Origin: Aliidiomarina halalkaliphila
Lineage (GTDB): Bacteria; Pseudomonadota; Gammaproteobacteria; Enterobacterales; Alteromonadaceae
Length of the DNA: 64,000 bases
Direction of reading: 5' to 3'
NCBI RefSeq assembly: GCF_007096385.1
Contig: NZ_VJWL01000001.1
Location: 1,147,388-1,211,387, forward strand
In this document: positions 49,001 through 58,900 of the stretch, in pieces
Position numbering within the stretch: the stretch's first letter is position 1
How the letters are laid out: every line of letters starts with the position of its first letter
Program-made: the position numbers and the translations under genes
The notes under the pieces: generated by a model
Databases searched by the model: none
The model's input: the letters and a program-made list of their open reading frames with translations, nothing else
Told to the model about the DNA's origin: nothing

Positions 49001-49555
49001 GTTGGCTTGGGGTTGAGTGTCGCCAAACGAATGGCGGAGCAGCTTGATTGCCCCCTCACCGTGCGTTCGGAGTTAGGTCGAGGTAGTTGTTTCTCGGTGA
49101 AGGTTCCTTTAGGCGAAACGGCCAAAATCATTCCACGGCAAACCCATGAACGCTCGCAACAAGCGCATGATGGATTATGTATCCTGTGTGTTGATGATGA
49201 CCGGGAGAATCTGAACGCCCTGCACGCATTACTGGATAAATGGAATTGTACCGCCGTGCAATTTACCACCCCACAAGAAGCTCTTGTTTGGGCCAAAAAC
49301 AACCCTGCCCCCGATGGTGTGTTGCTCGATTACCAGCTTGGGGAGCACGGCGATGGTTTGGCGTTATGGCAATCCCTGAGAGAGTTATGGCCCCATGCGG
49401 TTCCCGGTGCCTTAGTGACCGCGGTGCGGGATCCGGAACTCAAAGTTGAAACGCGCAAAACAGGGCTACAGTTTTTAGCCAAACCGGTGCGGCCTGCCCA
49501 GCTAAAAGCCCTACTCCAGCATATGCAGCGACAAAAAGAGACGCGCACTCACTAA
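46091..49555 (+). CDS. crbS: SLC5-linked hybrid sensor histidine kinase CrbS
   Basis: 1154 residues. An N-terminal SSS transporter domain with about 13 helices (about 1-500), a STAC-type helical domain (about 525-585), a PAS domain (about 620-730), a coiled coil, HisKA with H802 (LASHDILQPLN), HATPase (NAIKYT, DTGPGIPS, GVGLGLSVAKRMA) and a C-terminal receiver with D1080 (VLLDYQLG). This is the CrbS architecture; in Vibrio and Pseudomonas it senses acetate or carbon status and with CrbR turns on acs. All catalytic boxes look intact. The gene is divergent from the symporter pair. Confidence 0.95.
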   Translation: MTLILIGSALGYIGLLFAIALWGEKKSTFGYRLSLHPWVYGLSLAIYCTTWTYYGAVGNAVEGGWSFLPILLGPIFLYLFALPLIRKLVLVSKQQNSTSIADFIASRYGKSHRMALVVTLFAAAAIIPYIALQLKAVGISFNVLSELPPATTGGSLKELAVAILMALFAIVFGTRRLEVTEYRSGMMLAIAFESVVKLVALCAAAIFGWILFRGGSDLALGAQLDAMALSSGWSLRGALTPEFFIQLAMAAGAILCLPRQFHVTVVDNLRLSHLSTARWLFPLYLALTSLAIAALAISGQSLLSGQSDGSTFPLLIPMEHGQTWLAILVYIGGISAATAMVIIATLTLSTMISNDVIMPIWLTREGRKIPQPHRFSRRLIRVRRYAIVAVLLLGWACYHLWMARLNLVSIGLLAFSVVLQLLPAILGGLYWRRGHAQGVYMGLIAGMLGWLFAILLPLTQSPIELAERIITHGTVISLGLNALAYCLFSYLSVPALVDKIQATAFVQPRAAQQHPVTTKTSETDATRVADLVLLMETFLGAERSNELVRAYEHHTVLHREGVADAQFIDYAERSISGVLGAATARSLVTAALDNRQLKLEEVVHFFDDTTQALQTQQSIMYSSLENLAQGISVVNKDLRLVVWNRRYLELFEYPDGMVQPGRPIADLIRYNAERGECGVGDIDELVEKRLRYMQQGSAHRFIRRRSDGRVIEMIGNPLPNGGFVTSFTDVTEHIETQQALEDANIDLEARIRSRTDEVKEINRELTEEIERRREIEKALQAAKAEAEAANASKTRFLALASHDILQPLNAARLYLSAVNADDMDERNSSLVHKVDTALDSTEHLLSALLSIAKMDQGAMQPQLRHIDLDTILGPLVPEYAVLAEQRELHFKARLRNLTVYTDPTYLRRIIQNFLSNAIKYTEAGKVLLTVRQRAGFAELSVWDTGPGIPSQKYDEVFEAFIRLHKGSTSGVGLGLSVAKRMAEQLDCPLTVRSELGRGSCFSVKVPLGETAKIIPRQTHERSQQAHDGLCILCVDDDRENLNALHALLDKWNCTAVQFTTPQEALVWAKNNPAPDGVLLDYQLGEHGDGLALWQSLRELWPHAVPGALVTAVRDPELKVETRKTGLQFLAKPVRPAQLKALLQHMQRQKETRTH

Positions 49556-49622
49556 TGGCGTTGGAGTGGCTCTGCGGAGGCTTTGAGAGAGGCTTTGGGA
49601 AATGGGGGGTTAGGATATGCCT

Positions 49623-49803
49623 CGTGCTCAAAGCAGGCTCAGGCCAACGCGGTGCGTTGGGAACGGAGTGCGGAGGGAGAAGTCGGCGCCGGGCGGGTGT
49701 CTGCCGCAGGGATGCGGCAGCCAAGCCCCCACGGATGGGTTCACGGCGTCCCGCACGGAGGCGATTCTCACTCCGTGCTCAAAGCAGGCTCAGGCCAACG
49801 CGG
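49623..49803. repeat. Interspersed repeat with 30-bp direct repeats, 49.7 kb
   Basis: A 30-base sequence starting CGTGCTCAAAGCAGGC is present exactly at 49623-49652 and 49774-49803. Between them lies CTGCCGCA-GGGA-TGCGGCAG (49701-49720), then CCAAGCCCCCACGGATGGG and CGGCGTCCC, the same family as at 43.8 kb. The element fills the gap between convergent crbS and crbR, and its right end supplies the last codons and stop of crbR. Confidence 0.85.
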
Positions 49804-50434
49804 AGAGTTGCAGACGCTCTGCTATGAGCACCGCTTGCGTGCGGTTGTAGACGTCGAGCTTGCGAAAAATAGCCGTCATGTGAGCTTTTACGGTGGCTTC
49901 GGTAATGCCAAGTTCGTAGGCGATTTGCTTGTTCAGGAGGCCTTCATGCACGTAATACAGCACTCGGTACTGTTGCGGCGTGAGATCAGCAATTTTCTCT
50001 GCCAATTCCTTATCTTCCTGAGAAACATCAGAGATTTGTTCAGCCACACCTTCAGGCACCCACTCATCGCCATCCAAGATACTTGCGATGGCGCTAGCGA
50101 TTTGCGCCGACGGTAAGGATTTTGGAATAAATCCGAGAGCACCAAAGCCCATACAGCGACCAATTACTTGAATATCTTCAGCGCCACTAATGACCGCGAT
50201 GGGCAACAATGGATAATCATTACGAATCCGAATAAGTCCGTATAAATCCCCCGCCCCCGGCATGTGCAAATCTAACAACAATAAATCGATATCGTCGTCA
50301 TTGGCCAATGCCGCTAAGGTAGAATCCAAACTATCCGTTTCACGAATGTGAAGATCGGAAAAATGATTCGCGAGCGCCCCTTGCAGGGCCTCGCGAAAAA
50401 GTGGGTGGTCATCAGCGATTAATAATCGGGTCAT
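49790..50434 (-). CDS. crbR: LuxR-type response regulator CrbR
   Basis: 214 residues: receiver domain (about 1-120) with D8/D9 and D55 (LLLLDLHMPG), and a C-terminal LuxR helix-turn-helix (about 145-210; LTPQQYRVLYYVHEGLLNKQIAYELGITEATVKAHM). It is the likely partner of CrbS and an activator of acs. It is 32 bases downstream of acs on the same strand, so it may be made in part by read-through. The final residues (SALA) lie in a repeat element. Confidence 0.9.
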   Translation of the reverse strand: MTRLLIADDHPLFREALQGALANHFSDLHIRETDSLDSTLAALANDDDIDLLLLDLHMPGAGDLYGLIRIRNDYPLLPIAVISGAEDIQVIGRCMGFGALGFIPKSLPSAQIASAIASILDGDEWVPEGVAEQISDVSQEDKELAEKIADLTPQQYRVLYYVHEGLLNKQIAYELGITEATVKAHMTAIFRKLDVYNRTQAVLIAERLQLSALA

Positions 50435-50466
50435 AGCGCTTTCCGGGCGGCTATGCGCCCGGTTCC

Positions 50467-52410
50467 TTACCGGTTAAGTCGATTCTCTATCAGAGAATCT
50501 ACCACACTCGGATCGGCGAGCGTAGAGGTATCGCCAAGTTGACTATGTTCATTGCAAGCAATCTTCCGCAAGATCCGACGCATAATCTTACCGGAACGTG
50601 TTTTTGGTAAGCCCGGCGCCCACTGAATAAAATCAGGTGTGGCAATGGGGCTTAACTCTGAACGCACCCATTTTACCAATTCAGTAAGCAAGTCATCGCT
50701 GGCGTCCACGCCATCCACCACAGTGACATACACGTAAATGCCCTGACCTTTCAGGTCGTGGGGATAACCCACTACAGCCGCTTCTGCGACGGCTTTATGC
50801 GCCACCAAGGCGCTTTCGATTTCTGCAGTGCCTAAACGGTGGCCCGATACGTTAAGCACATCGTCGACCCGTCCAGTAATCCAGAAATGACCGTCTTCAT
50901 CGCGGCGTGCGCCGTCACCCGTAAAGTAGACGTTTTTATAGGTACTAAAATACGTTTGCTCAAAGCGTTCGTGGTCGCCCCACAAAGTACGCGCTTGTGA
51001 CGGCCAAGAGTCTTCTATGATCAGGTTGCCGTCGGTCGCTCCTTCAAGCACCTTGCCGTCGTTATCTACCAACTTCGGCTTAATGCCAAAGAACGGCAAC
51101 ATGGCAGACCCTGGCTTCATATCCGTGGCTCCTGGAAACGGCGCAATCAAAATGCCGCCGGTTTCTGTTTGCCACCAGGTATCAATCACTGGGCATGCAC
51201 TGTTACCAATGGTTTCGTAATACCATTCCCAGGCTTCAGGGTTAATCGGCTCGCCCACTGACCCTAACAAACGCAGGCTGTCACGAGCGCTGCCTTTCGC
51301 AGCCGCATTCCCTTTCGCCATCAGTGCGCGCACCGCCGTAGGTGCCGTGTACAAAATCGTCACCTGATGCTTATCCACCACTTTGCCAATCCGGGATACG
51401 TCTGGATAGGTGGGCACCCCTTCAAACATCAATGTGGTCGTGCCGTTTGCCAAGGGACCATACACGATATAGCTATGGCCGGTAATCCAGCCCACATCGG
51501 CAGCGCACCAGTACACATCGTTTTCTTGCAGATCAAAGGAATACTCATGCGTCATGGAGGCATAGACCATGTAACCACCAGTGGTATGCACCACGCCTTT
51601 CGGTTTCCCAGTAGATCCCGAGGTATACAGAATAAACAAGGGGTCTTCTGCAGCCATCACTTCTGGTGGGCAATCGCTATCGCAATCACCAATCAGGTCA
51701 TGCCACCAGATATCGCGATTCGCTTCGAGAGGGTAATCAGTATCTGTGTGCTTGAGTACCACCACATGTTCAATGCTTTCGCAGGCGTTATTAGATAGCG
51801 CTTTGTCTACATTTGGCTTGAGCGGCACTACTTTGCCACCGCGACGGCCTTCATTGGCGGTAATCACCACTTTGGCACCACAGTCATTCACCCGATCGGC
51901 AATGGCGTTGGGTGAAAAGCCGGCAAAAATGACCGAATGTACTGCGCCTAAGCGGGCACAGGCTAGCATGGCATAGGCCGCTTCCGGCACCATCGGCATA
52001 TAAATTGCCACCCGGTCGCCTTTCTTCACACCGAGTTTCTTCAAACCATTCGCAAAGCGCGCCACACTCTCATGCAGCTCACGAAAAGAAATATGCTTTT
52101 GCACATCCACTTCGTCGCCTTCCCAAATAATCGCAGTTTTGTCGGCACGTTCTGGCAGGTGGCGGTCGACACAGTTGTAGCACGCATTTAAGGTACCATC
52201 GCTATACCACTGGATATCAATATTGCCTGGAGCAAAGCTCGTTTGCTTCACTTTGCTATAAGGGCTGAACCAGCTAATGCGCTTTCCTTCTTCGCGCCAA
52301 AAGGCTTCCGGGTCGGCAATGGATGCTTGGTATTTTTCCTGATAGCTTTCAGGATTGAGTCGCGCATGCGCTTTTACTGCATCCGACATCGGATAAACTT
52401 TTGCTGACAT
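50467..52410 (-). CDS. acs: Acetyl-CoA synthetase
   Basis: 647-residue AMP-forming acetate:CoA ligase, the high-affinity route for acetate use. AMP-binding motif [19 protein letters not shown], the WWQTETGG segment, [20 protein letters not shown] and K608 in [14 protein letters not shown] (the lysine acetylated in control of this enzyme) are all present. ATG 52410 follows AAGGAGG. Divergent from the DcaP-like porin, with a shared inverted-repeat motif at 52471-52484. Downstream neighbour is crbR. Confidence 0.98.
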   Translation of the reverse strand: MSAKVYPMSDAVKAHARLNPESYQEKYQASIADPEAFWREEGKRISWFSPYSKVKQTSFAPGNIDIQWYSDGTLNACYNCVDRHLPERADKTAIIWEGDEVDVQKHISFRELHESVARFANGLKKLGVKKGDRVAIYMPMVPEAAYAMLACARLGAVHSVIFAGFSPNAIADRVNDCGAKVVITANEGRRGGKVVPLKPNVDKALSNNACESIEHVVVLKHTDTDYPLEANRDIWWHDLIGDCDSDCPPEVMAAEDPLFILYTSGSTGKPKGVVHTTGGYMVYASMTHEYSFDLQENDVYWCAADVGWITGHSYIVYGPLANGTTTLMFEGVPTYPDVSRIGKVVDKHQVTILYTAPTAVRALMAKGNAAAKGSARDSLRLLGSVGEPINPEAWEWYYETIGNSACPVIDTWWQTETGGILIAPFPGATDMKPGSAMLPFFGIKPKLVDNDGKVLEGATDGNLIIEDSWPSQARTLWGDHERFEQTYFSTYKNVYFTGDGARRDEDGHFWITGRVDDVLNVSGHRLGTAEIESALVAHKAVAEAAVVGYPHDLKGQGIYVYVTVVDGVDASDDLLTELVKWVRSELSPIATPDFIQWAPGLPKTRSGKIMRRILRKIACNEHSQLGDTSTLADPSVVDSLIENRLNR

Positions 52411-52470
52411 CTGTGTTCCTCCTTAATTCTGATGCTCCCATTTGTACTGATTCTGCCGCGGGAAACCTAT

Positions 52471-52484
52471 TAGACCATAGTCTA
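52471..52484. promoter_or_regulatory. Candidate CrbR site between acs and porin
   Basis: TAGAC-CATA-GTCTA, a perfect inverted repeat centred about 67 bases before the acs start and 87 before the porin start. The core GACCWTAGTC recurs at 46001-46014 in the other divergent promoter of the cluster. Position and sharing suggest a CrbR operator. A CrbR motif was reported for Pseudomonas fluorescens, but I do not recall it well enough to compare. Confidence 0.55.
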
Positions 52485-52564
52485 GATTGATTCTCCCTGC
52501 ATCTTCCCGAATGCTTAAAAGCACCGAAAGACAACGAATTGGCACGGCCAGTGAGGAGATTTTC

Positions 52565-53728
52565 ATGGCACCATTAAAAACCTTTGGCGCGCTCGCGTCC
52601 ATCGCAAGCATCACCATTGCCGGGAGTGTTTTACCCATCAGCAACGCCTATGCAGACACCCAGTTTAGCTATGGCGGCTACCTAAAATTTGATGCCATGA
52701 CGACCCGCACTGACAGCGGTTCCTTACCTTCTGGCAGTATCGGACGTGATTTTTACATCCCTGGGCTCACCCCGATTGGCGGTGACAGCAACACTTATAC
52801 AGACTTTCACGCTCGCGAAACTCGCTTCTTCTTTCGGGCTACGCAAAAATTAGCCAACGGCGAAACCGTCACCGGGTATGTGGAGTTTGATTTCCTCGGC
52901 ACGCCAGGCGGTGATAAGCGAGTCACCAATAGCTATTCGCCCCGCGTGCGACATGCCTATATTCAATATCAAAATTGGCTCGCAGGTCAATTTTGGAGTA
53001 ACTTCATGGATGTCACCATCATTCCAGAAAGTATTGATTTTATTGGAAATCCAGATGGGATCGTGTTTAATCGCCAACCCCAACTTCGCTATAGCACAGA
53101 CAACGGCTGGTCATTCTCTGTAGAAGCGCCGGAAACTACAGTAACGCCTTATCAGGGGGGTAATAGTCGTATCACCACTGGTGATACGGCCATGCCCGAC
53201 ATTACCGCCCGTTATCAAACCCGTTTCGACAATGTACATCTCTCGGTAGCAGGTCTTTATCGGCAACTTGAGTATCGCCAACAAGGGGTGAGCGATACCA
53301 CCGCTGGGTATGGTATTGCTATCAGCAGTAAGATTGATTTAGGCCCACACGATCTTCGGTTAGGTGTCGTTCATGGGGACGGTATTGGCCGTTATGTGGG
53401 GATTAACTCCGTGAATGATGCCGTGATTACTGATGATCTCAATTTAGATTCCCTAGGTTATACCGGATACACCGTGTCCTATCGGCATGTGTGGAGTGAT
53501 CAGTATCGTAGCAACCTGATATTTTCCCGAGGACAGTTTAAAGACCAACGGGAACTCACCGGCATCGATGCCAACGACCACACCCAGCGCATCGCCGTAA
53601 ACCTTATGTATCAAGTGAACGAAAAACTCCTTGTGGGCGCTGAACTAAGTCGAGCCAACCGCGAGTTGCTCAGCGGTGCCGACGGCAACCTAGACCGTTT
53701 CCAAGTAGGTGTGCGTTACGCCTTCTAA
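52565..53728 (+). CDS. DcaP-like trimeric porin
   Basis: 387 residues with a signal peptide (about 1-28, ending SNAYA). It then reads as an outer membrane beta barrel: GGYLKFDAMTTRTDSG, ARETRFFFRATQ, GYVEFDFLG, RHAYIQYQNWLAGQFWSNFMD, and a terminal aromatic residue (FQVGVRYAF). This is the DcaP family, which passes dicarboxylates and small anions. ATG 52565 follows GAGGAG. Shares its promoter region with acs, so it may import the same substrate class. Confidence 0.88.
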   Translation: MAPLKTFGALASIASITIAGSVLPISNAYADTQFSYGGYLKFDAMTTRTDSGSLPSGSIGRDFYIPGLTPIGGDSNTYTDFHARETRFFFRATQKLANGETVTGYVEFDFLGTPGGDKRVTNSYSPRVRHAYIQYQNWLAGQFWSNFMDVTIIPESIDFIGNPDGIVFNRQPQLRYSTDNGWSFSVEAPETTVTPYQGGNSRITTGDTAMPDITARYQTRFDNVHLSVAGLYRQLEYRQQGVSDTTAGYGIAISSKIDLGPHDLRLGVVHGDGIGRYVGINSVNDAVITDDLNLDSLGYTGYTVSYRHVWSDQYRSNLIFSRGQFKDQRELTGIDANDHTQRIAVNLMYQVNEKLLVGAELSRANRELLSGADGNLDRFQVGVRYAF

Positions 53729-53767
53729 ACTTCCCTTTGCTGCGTCCCCTATATAACAACCGTTCCT

Positions 53768-53806
53768 AAGGCAATCATCGTTATTCGATGATTGCCTTGT
53801 TGTTTT
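53768..53806 (+). terminator. Terminator behind the porin
   Basis: AAGGCAATCATCG-TTATT-CGATGATTGCCTT, a perfect 13-bp stem, followed by GTTGTTTT. Confidence 0.9.
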
Positions 53807-53891
53807 GCGACCAATACGCTTTCCCCTGTGCCATAACCGTCCGGAAATTTGATACACTGTTCGCAGTAGTCTTCAGTCGTTGGGAGTCGGT

Positions 53892-54485
53892 ATGGCAAAT
53901 TCAGATCAACCAGATGATGGCTTAGACTTATTTCGTGAACTGATGCACGATGTAGCCCGCATCAAAGCCGATGATGTGGTGTTGCGGCAAAAGCAAAATC
54001 TCACTCCAGAACAGCAAGAAGAGCGACGTAAAGCTGCGCAAGCCAGTGAGGATGCCGATAGCATCGCCTTGAGTGAGGAAGTGCGGGAATGGGTAGAGCC
54101 CAATGATCCGATATTTTGGCGCAAAAATGGCGTACAAGACGGGGTGTTTCGGCAACTCAAGCGTGGCCAATACGAACCACAAGCCACACTCAACCTGCAT
54201 CAATTACGCGTGCGCGAAGCTCGCAGAGAAGTGGCTGGATTTATTATGGAGTGTTATCGCACTGGGGTGCGTACGGCCTTGATCATTCATGGTTTGGGTT
54301 TAAAAAGTCAACCGCGACCGGCACTCCTTAAAAGTTTATGTAACCAATGGCTCCCCGACTTAGAGCCGGTACTCGCCTTTCATTCGGCACAAAAGAAGCA
54401 TGGGGGCGCCGGGGCCACTTATGTCATGATACGGAAAAATTCGACGACTAAACTGGCCAATAAAGAAAAGAACCGTAAACGTTAA
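53892..54485 (+). CDS. smrA: Smr domain protein, SmrA-like
   Basis: 197 residues. N-terminal acidic/helical part (about 1-90) and a C-terminal Smr domain (about 95-190) with LNLHQLRVREARREV, ALIIHGLGLKSQ and GGAGATYVMIRK. Smr proteins act on nucleic acids; recent work links such domains to RNA cleavage at stalled ribosomes, but SmrA's role is less clear. ATG 53892 has GGGAG before it. It lies 20 bases before the alkaline phosphatase. Confidence 0.88.
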   Translation: MANSDQPDDGLDLFRELMHDVARIKADDVVLRQKQNLTPEQQEERRKAAQASEDADSIALSEEVREWVEPNDPIFWRKNGVQDGVFRQLKRGQYEPQATLNLHQLRVREARREVAGFIMECYRTGVRTALIIHGLGLKSQPRPALLKSLCNQWLPDLEPVLAFHSAQKKHGGAGATYVMIRKNSTTKLANKEKNRKR

Positions 54486-54504
54486 AAGAGATAGGAAGAT
54501 AAAT

Positions 54505-55857
54505 ATGAAGCATTTTTTTAGTGCGTTAACTTTTGCACTGGTGTTGCTGGTTGCGACCAGTTCCCCTGTACTTGCAGAATCCAAGGGCGAAGGTGTAGAG
54601 GGTCCACAGCGCATTATTTTGGTCATTGCGGACGGCATGGGTTTTCCTTACCTCACCGCCTATCGGCATTTTAAAGATGGCCGTAATTACACGCACGACA
54701 GCGATGTGGAACGGACCTGGTTTGATCGCCATTTCGTAGGCATGGCAAGCACCTACCCCGCCGACGAGACGCAAGTAACGGATTCGGCCGCAAGCGCCAC
54801 AGCCCTTGCCACCGGCTATAAAACCTTTAACGGTGCTATTTCGGTGGATGCTGAACACAATCCCATTCGTACCGTGATGCAATACGCCAAAGACAACGAC
54901 TGGCGCACCGGTACTGTGGTCACAACCCGCGTGACGCACGCAACGCCTGCAGCCTTTTTCGCCCACGTGCCTTCACGCCGCATGGAGGCCGACATTGCCG
55001 ATCAGATGTCGGCGCTTCGAGACGATGGCACGGCCAATTTTGACGTAGTGCTTGGTAGTGGCACGCGCTTTTTTGTGCGTACTGAAGAAGATGGTACTGA
55101 AGTAAATCACATTCGTACGTTGCAAGACGCCGGCGTGCGTTTTGTGGAAAGCTACGAGCAACTGCAAGCACAACAGCGCTTACCGCTGCTGGGCCTATTC
55201 CATGATGACGCCTTCCCATATGTGATCGACGATAAGAAGCGGTTACGCATGATGAGCGAAGAGGCCCTGCGCTTATTGGATAACGAAGACCGCCCCTACA
55301 TCATTATGATTGAAGCTGCGATGATCGATTGGTGTGGACATGCCAATGATATCGCGTGCGCCATGCACGAAATGGCCGAGCTCGAAGAGTTGATGGAGTT
55401 TTTATATGACTACGCGTCTGATCGTACTGACACTGCGGTAATTCTCACTGCAGACCACTCTACCGGTGGCCTGACCCTCGGTGCCGACGGCGACTATAAG
55501 TGGATGGCTGCAGAGGTTCACAAAATCGGGCGAGGTTTGCGCACCATGGCCAGCGATTTAGTCGATATGCCGGCGGTGGATTGGGATGAGTACATCGAAA
55601 AATACTTACCTTTCCCGCTCACCATGGATCAGCAATCCGCCTTGCGTGATCACTCGAGCCGCTCAGATCGCAGCCGTTCTGCAATTCAACAGGTTCTTGT
55701 GGATATCGTACGCTTTCATACAGGTACCGGTTGGACAACCGGCGGTCATACCGGTGAAGATGTTCCTGTGATTACATTCGGCCCTTGGGCAGATTACTTC
55801 CGGGGCTTCCAAGACCAAACAGATATTGGCCGACAGTTGATTGAGTGGGTCAAGTAA
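54505..55857 (+). CDS. Alkaline phosphatase, periplasmic
   Basis: 450 residues with a signal peptide (about 1-24). VIADGMGFPY holds the first metal-binding Asp (D43), TDSAASATALATGYKTFNGAI the catalytic serine S94, and TADHSTGGLTLG and TTGGHTGEDVPV hold the metal His residues. It is the PhoA superfamily, closest to marine-type monomeric phosphatases in appearance. No Pho box was recognised before it, and it seems to follow smrA in one transcript, so phosphate control is uncertain. Confidence 0.93.
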   Translation: MKHFFSALTFALVLLVATSSPVLAESKGEGVEGPQRIILVIADGMGFPYLTAYRHFKDGRNYTHDSDVERTWFDRHFVGMASTYPADETQVTDSAASATALATGYKTFNGAISVDAEHNPIRTVMQYAKDNDWRTGTVVTTRVTHATPAAFFAHVPSRRMEADIADQMSALRDDGTANFDVVLGSGTRFFVRTEEDGTEVNHIRTLQDAGVRFVESYEQLQAQQRLPLLGLFHDDAFPYVIDDKKRLRMMSEEALRLLDNEDRPYIIMIEAAMIDWCGHANDIACAMHEMAELEELMEFLYDYASDRTDTAVILTADHSTGGLTLGADGDYKWMAAEVHKIGRGLRTMASDLVDMPAVDWDEYIEKYLPFPLTMDQQSALRDHSSRSDRSRSAIQQVLVDIVRFHTGTGWTTGGHTGEDVPVITFGPWADYFRGFQDQTDIGRQLIEWVK

Positions 55858-55885
55858 CCCTCAATTCGCTAAGCACATCCTATAG

Positions 55886-55909
55886 AAAAGGGGCTTTCGC
55901 CCCTTTTTT
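55886..55909. terminator. Bidirectional terminator, phosphatase/purL
   Basis: AAAAGGGGC-TTTC-GCCCCTTTTTT: GC stem with A and T tracts, between the convergent phosphatase and purL genes. It can stop both. Confidence 0.93.
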
Positions 55910-55934
55910 GTGTCTGTTCCGCCGGTTTCCTGGC

Positions 55935-58900
55935 TTAACCGAGAGTTTTCCGAGCATTACGGAAAATCCGCATCCAGGCGCCATCTTCGCCCCAAGTTTC
56001 TGGATACCAGCTGTTAGCAATACTGCGGAATACCCGCTCTGGGTGGGGCATCATAGCCGTAACACGCCCATCGGCACTGGTAATCCCGGTAATGCCCTGC
56101 GCTGAACCATTGGGGTTGGCCGGATAGGTTTCCGTCACTTTGCCAAAGTTGTCCACATAACGCAGTGTAATCTGGCCTTGGTCGTTCAACCCTTGCAGCG
56201 CATTGCCGCTGCTGAACTCGACCCGACCTTCCCCGTGCGATACGGCAATTGGCATACGCGATCCCGCCATACCGTCAAACCAAGGCGAGTGGCTCTTTTG
56301 CACTTCGACCATGGCCACTCGCGCTTCAAAGCGTTCTGATCGATTGGTAACAAAGCGCGGCCAATGCTTAGTTCCAGGAATAAGTTCGTGGAGCGTACTT
56401 AACATTTGGCAACCGTTACACACCCCAAGTGCGAGGGTATCGGGCCGTGCAAAGAACTGCTCAAACTGATCACGGGCTTGTGCGTTAAACAGAATCGATT
56501 TGGCCCAACCTTCACCCGCCCCTAATACGTCGCCGTAAGAGAAACCACCACACGCAGCGAGGGCTTGGAAGTCGCTTAATTGGATACGACCGGCGAGAAT
56601 ATCGCTCATGTGTACGTCAATCGCTTGGAAACCTGCGCGATCGAAAGCTGCAGCCATTTCATAATGGGAGTTCACCCCTTGCTCACGCAGTACCGCAACT
56701 TTGGGTGCAACGCCTTTCAGAATAAAGGGCGCGGCGATATCATTAGACGGATCATAGGTGAGCGCTGCGTGCAGGCCGGGGTTCAACGGATCTTGCTTGC
56801 TCGCGAACTCTTGATCGGCGCAGTCTGGGTTATCCCGTAAACGCTGCATCTGATGGGTTGTTTCTGCCCAGATAGACCGCAATTCAGCGCGGTCGCCGCT
56901 AAACACCACATCATTGTGCTGGCGAATTGTAATGCCGTTATCCGCTGTCACTGTGCCTAAATCCACCACCATATCGCCAAGATCAAAGTCGGCAAAGCGC
57001 TGTTTCACATAATCTGCCGTTTGCGCCGATACCTGAATCACGCCTCCGAGTTCTTCCGCAAATAAGGCTGCGACTGGGTGTTGTGCGGGCGGAAGGGAGA
57101 CGTCGACGCCGCAGTTTCCAGCAAAGGCCATTTCCGCCAACGTAATAAACAAACCACCATCCGAGCGATCGTGATAGGCCAGAAGCTCATCACGGGCTAC
57201 TAACTCTTGCATCACGGTAAAGAACGTACGCAAATGTTCTGGGGAATCGAGATCCACGGGTTGGTCACCGAGCTCTCTATATACTTGCGCCAAACTAGAC
57301 GCTCCTAGCCGGTTCTGACCACGACCCAAATCGAGCAATAACAGCCGGGTTCCATCGATATCTGGGCGCAGCTGTGGGGTTACGGTTTTACGAACATCAG
57401 TCACCCGACCAAAGGCAGTAATCACCAGCGATAACGGCGAGATCACTGCTTTTTCTTCGCCATTTTCCTGCCAACGCGTTTGCATCGACATAGAATCTTT
57501 ACCCACCGGAATGGTTAATCCTAGCGCGGGGCAGAGCTCTTCACCGACAGCTTTGACGGCCGCGTACAAGCCTGCATCTTCGCCCGGATGGCCGGCAGGG
57601 GCCATCCAGTTCGCCGATAGTTTAATGCGTTTGAAATCACCAATGGCGGTTCCGGCAATATTGGTAATGGCTTCTGCAACCGCCACCCGGGCCGATGCGG
57701 CATGATTGAGTAATGCAATAGGGGTGCGTTCACCCATGGCCATGGCTTCACCAGCGTAGCTATCATATGAAGCGGCGGTGACCCCACAGTCTGCCACTGG
57801 AATTTGCCAAGGCCCGACCATTTGATCCCGCGCAACCAAGCCGGTCACACTGCGATCACCGATAGTAATCAAGAAGGTTTTCTCGGCAATGGCTGGCAAG
57901 CGTAATAAGCGTTGCACCGCATCGGCGACATCGATCTTCGCGGCATCCAAGGCTGGGCTATTCACTACACTGGTATCAGCGTTGCGATGCATCTTCGGCG
58001 GCTTACCGAGCAGTACGTTCAGCGGTAAATCCACCGGGTAGTTATCAAAGACTTCGTCGTATAAGCGTAACGTTTGCCGTTCGGTGGCTTCACCGACCAC
58101 CGCAAATGGCGCGCGTTCACGCTTACAGATGGCTTCAAATACCGACAAACGCTCAGGTGCAATCGCCATCACATAACGTTCTTGAGACTCGTTCGACCAA
58201 ATTGCCATCGGCGACATACCCGGCTCGTCGTTAGGGATAGCCCGCAGTTTAAATTCGCCACCACGACCACCGTCATTCACCAGTTCCGGTAATGCGTTAG
58301 ATAGCCCGCCGGCACCCACATCATGAATAAACACAATTGGATTCTGATCACCAAGCTGCCAGCAGCGGTCGATTACTTCCTGACAGCGCCGCTCCATCTC
58401 TGGGTTTTCCCGTTGTACCGAGGCAAAGTCAAGGGCTTCTGAAGATTCACCGGAGGCCATGGAAGAAGCAGCACCGCCGCCCAAGCCGATATTCATCGCT
58501 GGGCCGCCAAGCACCACTAAAGGCGCACCGACAGGGATCTCGTCTTTCTCGACATGATCCGCACGAATGTTGCCCAAGCCACCGGCAATCATAATCGGCT
58601 TATGGTATCCGCGCACTTCGTTGCCGTTAAAGCTCACCACTTGCTCTTCATAGGTACGGAAATAACCGGTGATATTCGGACGGCCAAATTCGTTGTTAAA
58701 GGCTGCGCCACCGAGTGGACCTTCCAGCATAATATCTAGGGCACTGACAATGCGGCCAGGACGACCAAAATCCGCTTCCCAAGGCTGTTCAAAACCAGGA
58801 ATACGTAAGTTAGACACGGAGAACCCAACCAAGCCGGCTTTAGGCTTCGCACCAATTCCGGTGGCGCCCTCATCACGAATCTCACCACCGCTGCCGGTCG

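Noticed and set aside
49583..50116. 177-residue plus-strand ORF across the repeat and crbR
   Set aside because: Most of it is antisense to CrbR, which has intact domains, and the rest is repeat DNA.
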